Assembly: GCA_964552325.1 (NCBI GenBank)
Contig: CAZKHA010000071.1
Coordinates: 1-15,415 of the forward strand
DNA length: 15,415 bases
Reading direction: 5' to 3'
DNA from: CAZKCK01 sp964552325
GTDB taxonomy: Bacteria > Bacteroidota > Bacteroidia > Bacteroidales > TTA-H9
Position 1 is the stretch's first letter. Every line of letters begins with the position of its first letter. Shown in pieces: positions 1 through 6,929 of this stretch. Below the pieces are notes generated by a model, which was not told the origin of the DNA, made no database searches, and saw nothing but the letters and a program-made list of their open reading frames with translations. Position numbers and translations under genes: made by a program.

Positions 1-394
1 CTGTTGACCATGTTACGGTTATTGCATTGGTTGTGGCACCGGCGGTGATCGTACCGCCTGCCGAAACTGTCCAGGTATAACCAGTCATACCGGCTTGTGT
101 TGTATAAATAACGCCCGTTACTCCGGTGCAAACACTGTTGTTACCAGTAATAGCAGGAACAGGCAATGCACTTACCGTTACAGGATATGAAGTGGCTGTA
201 GCAGCACTGCAGTTATTGCCATTGGTATAATTTACGGTAACGGTTTTAGCTCCAACTGTTGACCATGTTACGGTTATTGCATTGGTTGTGGCACCGGCGG
301 TGATCGTACCACCAGCCGAAACTGTCCAGGTATAACCAGTCATACCGGCTTGTGTTGTATAAACAACGCCCGTTGCTCCGGTGCAAACACTGTT
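1..394. repeat. Near-identical direct repeat of a 255-bp PKD-like module
   Basis: Bases 1-139 match 256-394 with only four mismatches (positions 56, 59, 109 and 120 against their partners), giving a period of 255 bp or 85 residues. Between the near-identical blocks the sequence diverges. Both copies encode the same module of the surface protein read on the minus strand. More copies probably continue beyond the left edge. Such high DNA identity suggests recent duplication or gene conversion, and it is also where assemblers collapse repeats. Confidence 0.9.
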
Positions 395-2041
395 TGAACC
401 GGCAATTGTTGGAACCGGCAATGGGTTTACTATCAGCGAAACATTGTTTGACGTAACACTTGGGGCAAATGTTCCTGTTATCACAACATTATAATTTGAT
501 GCAGCATCTGAAGTACCCACCGGATCGATCGTAAGTGTTGCAGAAGTGGCACCAGAAATATTCCCTCCGTTGGTTAAGTTTACAAGTCCCTTTCTCCAAT
601 GGTAAGTGAGGCCGGTACCGCTTGCATTAACCGTAAAAACGGCAGAACTGCCTGCACAAGCATTTTGATTGCCGGGCTGGGTAGTAATTGAGGGTGAAGA
701 TGTAGCACCACAACCCGGAGGCATAGTGGCAGTTATGGCCGAGGTACTTAAAGCACCGTTAGTTAACAGTGCCCTGCCTTCAAGGCTTACACCAGTTGTT
801 AGGGTAATAGCTCCATTATTACAGATTATCGAACCCTTGAATTCAGAATAGTCGCTGATATTCACAGCACCATCAACCTGCCAGAAAACATTTTTTGGCT
901 GTGCTCCGTTTATTAACAAAACCTTGGCATAGGTGCTGGTTGACAGCGCGCCGCTGATTTTGATAACAAAAACAGCGTTAGGATTTCCCTGTGCATTAAG
1001 ATAAAGCGTATTTGTAAATACGCAAGCTCCGTTCATCAGGTATGTATGTGGAGTAAGCACCAGATTATTACCAAATTGCGCAGGGTATAACAGCAGAATG
1101 TCGTATGGCAGGATGTTCAGATAATTATATACTGTCAACAAATCTGCCGCGCATTGTACTGTTGAAACATCAGGTATTGGATGAATTGTACCGGTAACCA
1201 ATAAAGGGTCAAAACCAGTGGTTAAACCCACATTCGTCCCCACATCCCCAGTTACATGTGTTATACCAGCATTTGTAACAGGTCCGTTTGCCGAAAATAA
1301 TGTATAACACTCCGTTGATCCGAGTGGTGGAGGGATTGGTCCCGTAAGAACAGGACTACCACAACCCAAAGGAGTAAATGCCGTAACTCCGTCAACAGTT
1401 ATGGCTCCCGTTGTTGAAAGGGCTCTTCCTTCAAGTGTATCAAGCGTATTCATGGTAATTGCAGCATTGTTTGCAATGATGGTACCACGCATGTAGGTTC
1501 CGGTAGCCATGCTAACCAGACCTTCAACTTTCCAGAATACATTGCATGCCAGAGCTCCGTTAATTAATTTAACCTTGGCATTGGCTCCGGTGGATAATGA
1601 TCCCTGGATCTGAAAAATAAATACCGCATTTGGATTTCCTTGGGCATCCAATGTAAGGTTTAGATTTAAGGTTGCTGCACCTGAAACTTTGTAAACTCCG
1701 GGAATCAGTGTGGCCCCATTTCCGAGCAATGGTGCCGGAAAGAAAGTTGGAATTGCACTGTTCAGCAGGTTATATGCTATCAGCAGATCTGCTGCACATT
1801 GTGCACTTGCAATGTCACCATCGTGCATTACACCGTCAACGTTTCCAAAACCCGTGCTTGAACCACTGTTTGTACCAACATTGCCTGTAAGGTGGGTTAG
1901 CCCGGTATTGGTTACAGCACCAACACTTGAAAAGAGAACAAATCCTGCAGCAGTTCCCAAAGGTGGTGCCTGTGCAAAATTCAGAACAGGTATTAGCAGC
2001 ACTAAAATAGCAATAAACACTTTGAGTAGTTGTGCCTTCAT
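1..2041 (-). CDS. Secreted surface protein with two DUF3494 ice-binding-like domains and PKD-like repeats (partial, C-terminus off the left edge)
   Basis: An open frame runs from the ATG at 2041-2039 to the window edge: 680 codons with no stop. Residues 1-24 are a signal peptide ending near NFAQA. Residues about 25-225 and 238-440 are two DUF3494 domains; both show the family features LTP/IPGVY-like, LDAQGNPNAVF, LINGA...NVFW, GtIIxNNxAIT and LEGRAL. About 445-540 is an Ig-like stretch, and from about 545 PKD-like modules begin (SVCTGxTGV, MTGYTWTVSAGG). DUF3494 proteins bind ice in polar bacteria, but many occur in mesophiles where adhesion is more likely, so ice binding is not shown here. 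Tandem DUF3494 plus Ig/PKD repeats suggests a large exported adhesin, in Bacteroidota often ending in a type IX secretion sorting domain, which would lie outside the window. The gene is a single unit with its own promoter at 2085-2148. Confidence 0.88.
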   Translation of the reverse strand, partial: MKAQLLKVFIAILVLLIPVLNFAQAPPLGTAAGFVLFSSVGAVTNTGLTHLTGNVGTNSGSSTGFGNVDGVMHDGDIASAQCAADLLIAYNLLNSAIPTFFPAPLLGNGATLIPGVYKVSGAATLNLNLTLDAQGNPNAVFIFQIQGSLSTGANAKVKLINGALACNVFWKVEGLVSMATGTYMRGTIIANNAAITMNTLDTLEGRALSTTGAITVDGVTAFTPLGCGSPVLTGPIPPPLGSTECYTLFSANGPVTNAGITHVTGDVGTNVGLTTGFDPLLVTGTIHPIPDVSTVQCAADLLTVYNYLNILPYDILLLYPAQFGNNLVLTPHTYLMNGACVFTNTLYLNAQGNPNAVFVIKISGALSTSTYAKVLLINGAQPKNVFWQVDGAVNISDYSEFKGSIICNNGAITLTTGVSLEGRALLTNGALSTSAITATMPPGCGATSSPSITTQPGNQNACAGSSAVFTVNASGTGLTYHWRKGLVNLTNGGNISGATSATLTIDPVGTSDAASNYNVVITGTFAPSVTSNNVSLIVNPLPVPTIAGSNSVCTGATGVVYTTQAGMTGYTWTVSAGGTITAGATTNAITVTWSTVGAKTVTVNYTNGNNCSAATATSYPVTVSALPVPAITGNNSVCTGVTGVIYTTQAGMTGYTWTVSAGGTITAGATTNAITVTWST

Positions 2042-2084
2042 ATTTATTTAGTTTTAATGTTATGAATGAATTTTCACAACAATG

Positions 2085-2148
2085 CAAAGGTCACTAACTT
2101 GCTAATTTTTTTGTTATATAATATTGAAATAGAGTTACATAATTCACA
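2085..2148 (-). promoter_or_regulatory. Three-part promoter P1 of the DUF3494 surface-protein gene
   Basis: Read on the minus strand: upstream element TGTGAATTATGTAA (2148-2135), 13 nt, TTATATAAC (2121-2113), 20 nt, then the -7 box GACCTTTG (2092-2085). The -7 box fits the Bacteroidota TAnnTTTG pattern except at the first base. The start codon is about 43 nt downstream. The 13 bases TGACCTTTGCATT around the -7 box are identical in P3 at 6092-6080. The role as promoter is inferred from repetition before seven units. Confidence 0.7.
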
Positions 2149-2211
2149 GGTGTGGTCACATATTAATTATAAGCCAACATAATTATACCACACATATTTA
2201 ATAATGCATAC

Positions 2212-2245
2212 AAAAAAAAAGGTCGTCCGAAAAACCCGGACGACC
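2212..2245 (-). terminator. Intrinsic terminator of the 2274-4292 gene
   Basis: A perfect 9-bp stem (GGTCGTCCG at 2221-2229 with CGGACGACC at 2237-2245, 7-nt loop) is followed on the minus strand by nine T residues (A-run 2212-2220). It lies 28 bp after the stop of the upstream OmpA-family gene and so separates it from the DUF3494 gene. Confidence 0.93.
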
Positions 2246-2273
2246 CTCAAGAAATAACAACTGTTCACTTAAA

Positions 2274-4292
2274 CTAATTGCGGGGTAAGATATCAATAAT
2301 TACGGTACGGTTATAAAATCGTTCTTCCGGATATTCATTTTCGAAAGGCGATAATTTGTCATCCTCGCCAAATCCGTACACTTCAAACTGAACATCATAT
2401 CTATTTAATTTCATAAGACTATTTTCAATAATCATCCGCACATCATTAGCTCTAGCAACTGATAAGTTCTGATTGTAAGCTTCATCGCCAATTATATCTG
2501 TATGTCCATGAATAATAACCTTACCATCTTTAGGTATTTTGGGCGTTACTACATCTGCAAGATACTTCTCATAAAGTTTTATGGCTTTTGATTCGTCAAA
2601 TTCGTATAAAATACTGTATCTCAAACCTTCTTCATTTATAGGGGGTGTCCACAGCACCATATGTGTTTTGGATTCTCTCTTTATTGTTTTACCATTTTTT
2701 GTTTGACCAATCATCGTAATCTTATAATCACCAGAAGGTTTGTCTCCCAATATTTCTTTTCCAGGAATGCTCACATTTTCGCGCATATAAGGCCCGAATT
2801 TTTGCATTTTATTGTTTTCATCTACGATTTCTAACGACCATGAAGAAAAGATTTCTCTTGCCCCTTCTACATTAAACGAAACATAGCTATCAAGTGGGGC
2901 CTGCTGTGTATCAACAAATTCAACCGGCTTCAGAGGTGCATCGGGTCCACTTTGAAATTCCATTAAAAGAATTGGCGAGTTGCTTTCTATTGACACCCTG
3001 CGGTCGCCTGCGCGCAGCAAATCAAGTTCCAATACAGCACCGGCTTGTTCAGAAGGGATTTTGGGCTTGACGCGACCTTCTGTAGTAATTCGAGATGCAT
3101 TGATTCCGAACACATCCACCAGATATGCTTTTATTGTTTCTGCCATTTCACGCCCATTTTCAGGACCTTCGTCCGATGCTCCAATTAGTTTAATTGTTGT
3201 TTCAGGGTGCTGGCTCATACGATCTCCAAGAATGTTCAAAATATTGTAATACACGGTCATTTGCCTGTCATTTCGTCCCGAAAGCCTCTTAGGGGCATAC
3301 ACCTCCAGTTTGTCTTCCTTAAAATTGGCAACTTGATCCTTTCTAAGCAAGCTGTAACGGTCGTTAATTTTAGTGGAACCTTTATCAAAAAAGATATAAT
3401 TCCTAAGCGGAAATGTTTCCCTAATCCGGCGTTCGGCGGGTACATTTGATNNNNNNNNNNGAGCACGAGGCTTAGCAACTTGATTTCCATCTTTATACCC
3501 AAATTTGTAGGCAAGGCCAATCGTACCCGAACTATACATATCATTTACAAATGGTTCAGCACCACCACGGGTCATATCAAGGTCATCAGAATTCTGCCAA
3601 CTCCAATAGAATTCAACAGGAACTGAGAATTGCTTGTTGATAGTAAAGTCAAAGCCGATGCCGGCACCAGCCTTCATACTTAAATTCCTTCCACCAAGCC
3701 CATCCGTATTACCCACATTAAGAAGCAAGTCTTTTTCACCAAGATATGAAATCTCTGAAAGTAAAATCCCATCTGACTTGGTACCTTTCGATTGGTCGAT
3801 ACCTACACCGGCAATAAGGTACGAGGTAACCAGCCTATTGGGATTAAATCCTTGTATCCAATTCAACCAATTGATGGTGAACTGAAGATCTGTTCCAATA
3901 ATAGTTGATTTAAAGTTTTGGGTAATATAAGCGGGTGTGCCATTTCCATCCAGGTACTCCCACGCAAATTTATTGTCAACCCCGCTTTGTACCATCCCGT
4001 ATGTAAGGCTAGCGCGTGCCCCAACTACTGAGTTGAATTGCTTTGTGGCAGCTATTCCAACATTATAACCAATACTGTTAGAATACAGATTTAACCATAA
4101 ATTTTTTGAGAGATCACCATTAAACTGCATAACCCCACCAAAAACACCAACAGACCAATAATTTGATGAAGGCAACGGATCGGTTATACCCTCCGTATCG
4201 TTCCTCATACTCTGCGATTTTGAAACAAACGGCATAAGTATCAATATGGTAACAATCACTGCCGTAAATAATTGATAATAAAAAGTTTTCAT
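2274..4292 (-). CDS. OmpA-family outer-membrane protein with N-terminal beta-barrel and two OmpA-like domains (contains an assembly gap)
   Basis: Residues 1-27 are a signal peptide (MKTFYYQLFTAVIVTILILM...SKSQS). Residues about 29-275 look like an outer-membrane beta-barrel, alternating and rich in G, Y, F and W. The N gap falls at residues 278-281, and the frame stays open across it. Residues about 300-435 resemble a degenerate OmpA domain (IFFDKGSTKI, IKLIGASDEG, DRRVSIE). Residues about 555-672 are a clear OmpA_C domain with LYEFDES, HGHTDIIGDEAYNQNLSVARA and a closing NRTVIIDI. OmpA_C domains bind diaminopimelate-type peptidoglycan, so the protein probably tethers the outer membrane to the wall. 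It is flanked by its own promoter (4343-4407) and terminator (2212-2245), so it is probably monocistronic. The true length is uncertain because the gap size is unknown. Confidence 0.88.
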   Translation of the reverse strand: MKTFYYQLFTAVIVTILILMPFVSKSQSMRNDTEGITDPLPSSNYWSVGVFGGVMQFNGDLSKNLWLNLYSNSIGYNVGIAATKQFNSVVGARASLTYGMVQSGVDNKFAWEYLDGNGTPAYITQNFKSTIIGTDLQFTINWLNWIQGFNPNRLVTSYLIAGVGIDQSKGTKSDGILLSEISYLGEKDLLLNVGNTDGLGGRNLSMKAGAGIGFDFTINKQFSVPVEFYWSWQNSDDLDMTRGGAEPFVNDMYSSGTIGLAYKFGYKDGNQVAKPRAXXXXSNVPAERRIRETFPLRNYIFFDKGSTKINDRYSLLRKDQVANFKEDKLEVYAPKRLSGRNDRQMTVYYNILNILGDRMSQHPETTIKLIGASDEGPENGREMAETIKAYLVDVFGINASRITTEGRVKPKIPSEQAGAVLELDLLRAGDRRVSIESNSPILLMEFQSGPDAPLKPVEFVDTQQAPLDSYVSFNVEGAREIFSSWSLEIVDENNKMQKFGPYMRENVSIPGKEILGDKPSGDYKITMIGQTKNGKTIKRESKTHMVLWTPPINEEGLRYSILYEFDESKAIKLYEKYLADVVTPKIPKDGKVIIHGHTDIIGDEAYNQNLSVARANDVRMIIENSLMKLNRYDVQFEVYGFGEDDKLSPFENEYPEERFYNRTVIIDILPRN
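3451..3460. other. Assembly gap (10 N)
   Basis: Ten N bases interrupt the OmpA-family gene between its beta-barrel and first OmpA-like domain. The reading frame continues on both sides, but ten is a conventional filler length, so missing residues or a linker repeat cannot be excluded. Confidence 0.99.
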
Positions 4293-4342
4293 AAAAATAA
4301 ATTTTAAGTTTTATTCGATAGTAAGCCTATCTTACTGCAAAT

Positions 4343-4407
4343 CAAAGGTAGTCATCTTCAATCAGGAATAAGTTACAAAATAATATATGTAAATTACATA
4401 GTTCACA
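4343..4407 (-). promoter_or_regulatory. Three-part promoter P2 of the dual-OmpA gene
   Basis: Read on the minus strand: TGTGAACTATGTAA (4407-4394), 13 nt, TTTTGTAAC (4380-4372), 21 nt, then TACCTTTG (4350-4343), an exact match to the Bacteroidota -7 consensus TAnnTTTG. The start codon follows about 50 nt downstream. The arrangement equals that of P3, P4, P5 and P6. Confidence 0.75.
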
Positions 4408-4446
4408 TATTTTAGATATATTTTCATCCTATAGCATCATTGTAAA

Positions 4447-4478
4447 TGAAAAAAGGCCGTTAAAATAAACGGCCCTTT
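4447..4478 (-). terminator. Intrinsic terminator of the TSP3/OmpA gene
   Basis: The stem GGCCGTT (4455-4461) pairs with AACGGCC (4468-4474) around a 6-nt loop. On the minus strand it is followed by a run of T residues (A-run 4449-4454), 47 bp after the stop of the 4521-6056 gene. The plus-strand side also has a short T-run, but no plus-strand gene ends here. Confidence 0.9.
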
Positions 4479-4520
4479 TATCAAATGCAAAACCAAAGTC
4501 ACTCACGCATTATTGTTTTT

Positions 4521-6056
4521 TCAATAGGATGTTTTTAATTCTACTCTCCTGTTTTTTGCCCGACCAATCGAAGTATTATTCGTGGCAATTGGCAATGATT
4601 CGCCATAACCTGTAGCAGTTAAACGCGATTCCATAATTCCTTTACCCATGAGGTAGGTCTTTACGGATTCCGTACGTTTTTGCGAGAGGGTAATATTATA
4701 CTCATCAGTTCCTTGGCTGTCCGTATGTCCGCCTATGATCAAATTAGCAGCATCATATTTCTTTAGAATACTGGCTAGTTCGTCTAATTGAACTAAAGAA
4801 GCAACTTTAAGTTTGTCGCTGGCAGTTTCAAAGAAGATTTTGCTACCTATTTGTGTAATTTTCTTAATATCTTCTTTGGCAATTTCAGGGCATCCCTTAT
4901 TTACCAAGGTTCCTTTAATATTCGGGCAACGGTCGTCAATATCGGCAACACCATCGCCATCTGTATCGGGGCAACCCTTTAAACTTGCCGTGCCTGCAGC
5001 ATCGGGGCAACGGTCTTCTTCGTTTACAAGTCCATCTTTATCGTTATCCATCGAACAACCGGAAGCATCAACCTTAAAACCTGCTTTGGTGTCGGGGCAT
5101 TTATCATTTATATCAGCCACACCGTCATTATCTTTATCAGGGCATCCTTTTAACGCAATTGGTCCGGCCATATCAGGGCATGCATCATCCTTGTCGGCTA
5201 TGCCATCACCATCTTTATCGGGGCAACCTTTTAACGCAAAGCTTCCAGCCATATCGGGGCATACGTCATCTTTATCGGCAATGCCGTCGCCATCTTTGTC
5301 AGGACATCCTTTTAAGGCTATAGTACCTGCCACATCAGGGCATACATCTAAATAATCAGCAACACCATCTTCGTCCTTATCCAATGGACATCCTTTTTTA
5401 TCAACAGCAATAGAAGGCGGAGTATCTGGACATTTATCGCTACGGTCAGAAACGCCATCCTTGTCAGCATCCTTCATCTTTCCAAAATTGAATGTAAGCC
5501 CCACTGTATGAAACAAATAGGCATCATTTTGATCGGCAACTACACCATCTCTGATATCGTTGTTTGAATAAAGAAAAGATTCCTGAAGGTTGAGCATTAC
5601 CGAGGGTCCGAGTTTAAAATTAACACCTCCACCAAAAGAAGGGGCAATGTAATCCATTTTTTCTTCGTTGATAGTCATGTTTTTATCAAACAGCATTCCA
5701 CCACCTCCAATAAAAACATACGGACGAACGGCTGACCGTGGACCCAATATGTTAAATCGAAAGTTTAGCATGACGGATGTAAAATCCCTTTTAAAGCTTC
5801 CGATAGGCCGGTTAAAGCCTACAGTTCCCTTGGTTGCAAAAAGGCTTAAATCGAAATGTGATCCGATATACCTTGAGAAAGACAAACCTCCAAGGCTATA
5901 AAATGCCATGTCGGTTTTATAATAATCATTTCCAAGATCGCCCCGATACTGGCTTGCACCACCATGCAACCCAATATTCCATTTTTTGTCATCAGTTTGA
6001 CCAACCACTATTAATGTTATGGCAAGACAAACACTGATAAGTAATAGTTTTTTCAT
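4521..6056 (-). CDS. OmpA/OprF-like outer-membrane porin with seven thrombospondin type-3 repeats
   Basis: The start at 6056 (MKKLLLISVCLAITLIVVGQ) gives a proper signal peptide and lies about 27 nt below the -7 box; the in-frame ATG at 6086 would overlap the promoter. The product is 511 residues. Residues about 20-190 form a beta-barrel (YRGDLGNDYYK, GGGGMLF, GGGVNFKLG). About 193-385 holds seven calcium-binding-type TSP3 repeats of the form DxDxDGxxDxxDxCPD. About 400-511 is an OmpA_C domain with FFETASDKL, GGHTDSQGTDEYNITLSQKR and NRRVEL. The family links outer membrane and peptidoglycan; the acidic TSP3 stalk is expected to bind calcium and act as a rigid spacer. It has its own promoter and terminator, so it is probably monocistronic. 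Which porin or structural role it has cannot be told from sequence. Confidence 0.92.
   Translation of the reverse strand: MKKLLLISVCLAITLIVVGQTDDKKWNIGLHGGASQYRGDLGNDYYKTDMAFYSLGGLSFSRYIGSHFDLSLFATKGTVGFNRPIGSFKRDFTSVMLNFRFNILGPRSAVRPYVFIGGGGMLFDKNMTINEEKMDYIAPSFGGGVNFKLGPSVMLNLQESFLYSNNDIRDGVVADQNDAYLFHTVGLTFNFGKMKDADKDGVSDRSDKCPDTPPSIAVDKKGCPLDKDEDGVADYLDVCPDVAGTIALKGCPDKDGDGIADKDDVCPDMAGSFALKGCPDKDGDGIADKDDACPDMAGPIALKGCPDKDNDGVADINDKCPDTKAGFKVDASGCSMDNDKDGLVNEEDRCPDAAGTASLKGCPDTDGDGVADIDDRCPNIKGTLVNKGCPEIAKEDIKKITQIGSKIFFETASDKLKVASLVQLDELASILKKYDAANLIIGGHTDSQGTDEYNITLSQKRTESVKTYLMGKGIMESRLTATGYGESLPIATNNTSIGRAKNRRVELKTSY
4885..5476 (-). repeat. Tandem TSP3 repeat array inside the OmpA/OprF-like gene
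   Basis: Seven units of the DxDxDGxxDxxDxCPD type are encoded here. The central units (for example those starting near 5140 and 5221) repeat with an 81-bp, 27-residue period and are very similar in DNA as well as protein. The outer units are more diverged: one carries NEE in place of the usual D-rich segment, and the last ends in CPN. Confidence 0.88.
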
Positions 6057-6083
6057 AATAATTTCAATTTGATTTATTGAATG

Positions 6084-6148
6084 CAAAGGTCAGCAATTGC
6101 ATAAAGCATTGTATTACATAACTTTTTCAAATTGTTACATTATTCACA
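6084..6148 (-). promoter_or_regulatory. Three-part promoter P3 of the TSP3/OmpA gene
   Basis: Read on the minus strand: TGTGAATAATGTAA (6148-6135), 13 nt, TTATGTAAT (6121-6113), 21 nt, then the -7 box GACCTTTG (6091-6084). This placement supports the start codon at 6056. It lies back to back with P5, with 45 bp between the two upstream elements. Confidence 0.72.
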
Positions 6149-6193
6149 CATTTATATTCTTTTGAACAGAATATCTTAGTAAAGTGTCATAAG

Positions 6194-6258
6194 TGTGAAT
6201 TATATAATTAAAATAAGCAATTGTATAACAATTCTATTTGCAGGAAACATCAACTTTG
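6194..6258 (+). promoter_or_regulatory. Three-part promoter P5 of the PIG-L/GT4/GH operon
   Basis: TGTGAATTATATAA (6194-6207), 13 nt, TTGTATAAC (6221-6229), 21 nt, then CAACTTTG (6251-6258), which deviates from TAnnTTTG only in the first base. The start codon is 26 nt downstream. Confidence 0.68.
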
Positions 6259-6284
6259 CAAATTGCACAATTTGAACTCTTATA

Positions 6285-6929
6285 ATGAGGAAAACTCGCT
6301 TAAAAAATGTTGCTATTATTGTAGCGCACCCCGATGATGAAACCTTATGGGCGGGAGGAACCATACTGGGTCACCCACAATGGACCTGTTTTATTGTTTG
6401 TCTTTGCAGAGCCAGTGATCAAGAACGTGCACCCCTTTATTATAATGTATTAAAGCTATTAAAATCTGAGGGCGTAATGGGTGATCTGGACGATGGTCCT
6501 GAGCAGCGGCCATTGAGTGAAAATGAAGTAGCTGAAGCCATTACCATATTACTACCAAAGAAACATTACGATTTGATTATCAGTCATAATCCAAGCGGAG
6601 AATACACAAAACACATCCGCCACGAAGAGATAAGCAGGGCTGTAATCAACCTATGGCACAAAGGGCAGCTGAATGCAAGCGAGCTTTGGACCTTTGCCTA
6701 TGAAGATGGAAATGGAGAATATTTTCCTCGACCTATTAAAAACGCACCTATATATTTTATTCTTTCAAAACAAATATGGCTTATGAAATATAGATTAATA
6801 ATTGATAATTATCACTTTACGGCTAGTAGTTGGGAAGCAAAAACCACACCCCACGCCGAAGCCTTCTGGCAGTTTAAAAACCCCCAACTTGCTAAAAATT
6901 GGCTCACCAACTTAAGAGAAATGGCATGA
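6285..6929 (+). CDS. PIG-L family deacetylase (LmbE-like)
   Basis: The 214-residue product carries the family hallmark AHPDDE at residues 14-19, whose His and Asp residues bind the catalytic metal (usually zinc) and act as base. A second part, SHNPSGEYTKHIRHEEI near residues 104-120, supplies the remaining His ligand. PIG-L enzymes remove N-acetyl groups from N-acetylglucosamine-type glycosides, as in GPI anchor, mycothiol and bacillithiol synthesis. No signal peptide is seen, so it should be cytoplasmic. Its stop overlaps the start of the glycosyltransferase gene by 4 bp (ATGA), so the two are translationally coupled. The substrate is unknown. A BshB role in bacillithiol synthesis is possible, but the adjacent glycosyltransferase does not have the usual BshA N-terminus. 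Confidence 0.87.
   Translation: MRKTRLKNVAIIVAHPDDETLWAGGTILGHPQWTCFIVCLCRASDQERAPLYYNVLKLLKSEGVMGDLDDGPEQRPLSENEVAEAITILLPKKHYDLIISHNPSGEYTKHIRHEEISRAVINLWHKGQLNASELWTFAYEDGNGEYFPRPIKNAPIYFILSKQIWLMKYRLIIDNYHFTASSWEAKTTPHAEAFWQFKNPQLAKNWLTNLREMA

Noticed and set aside
1672..2051. Overlapping plus-strand frames of 72 and 113 codons near the start of the surface protein
   Set aside because: The minus-strand frame through this stretch has a signal peptide and a full DUF3494 domain, so these are shadows.
4813..5355. 180-codon plus-strand frame rich in Ser and Pro
   Set aside because: It is the antisense shadow of the TSP3 repeat array; its repeats mirror the coding frame on the minus strand.
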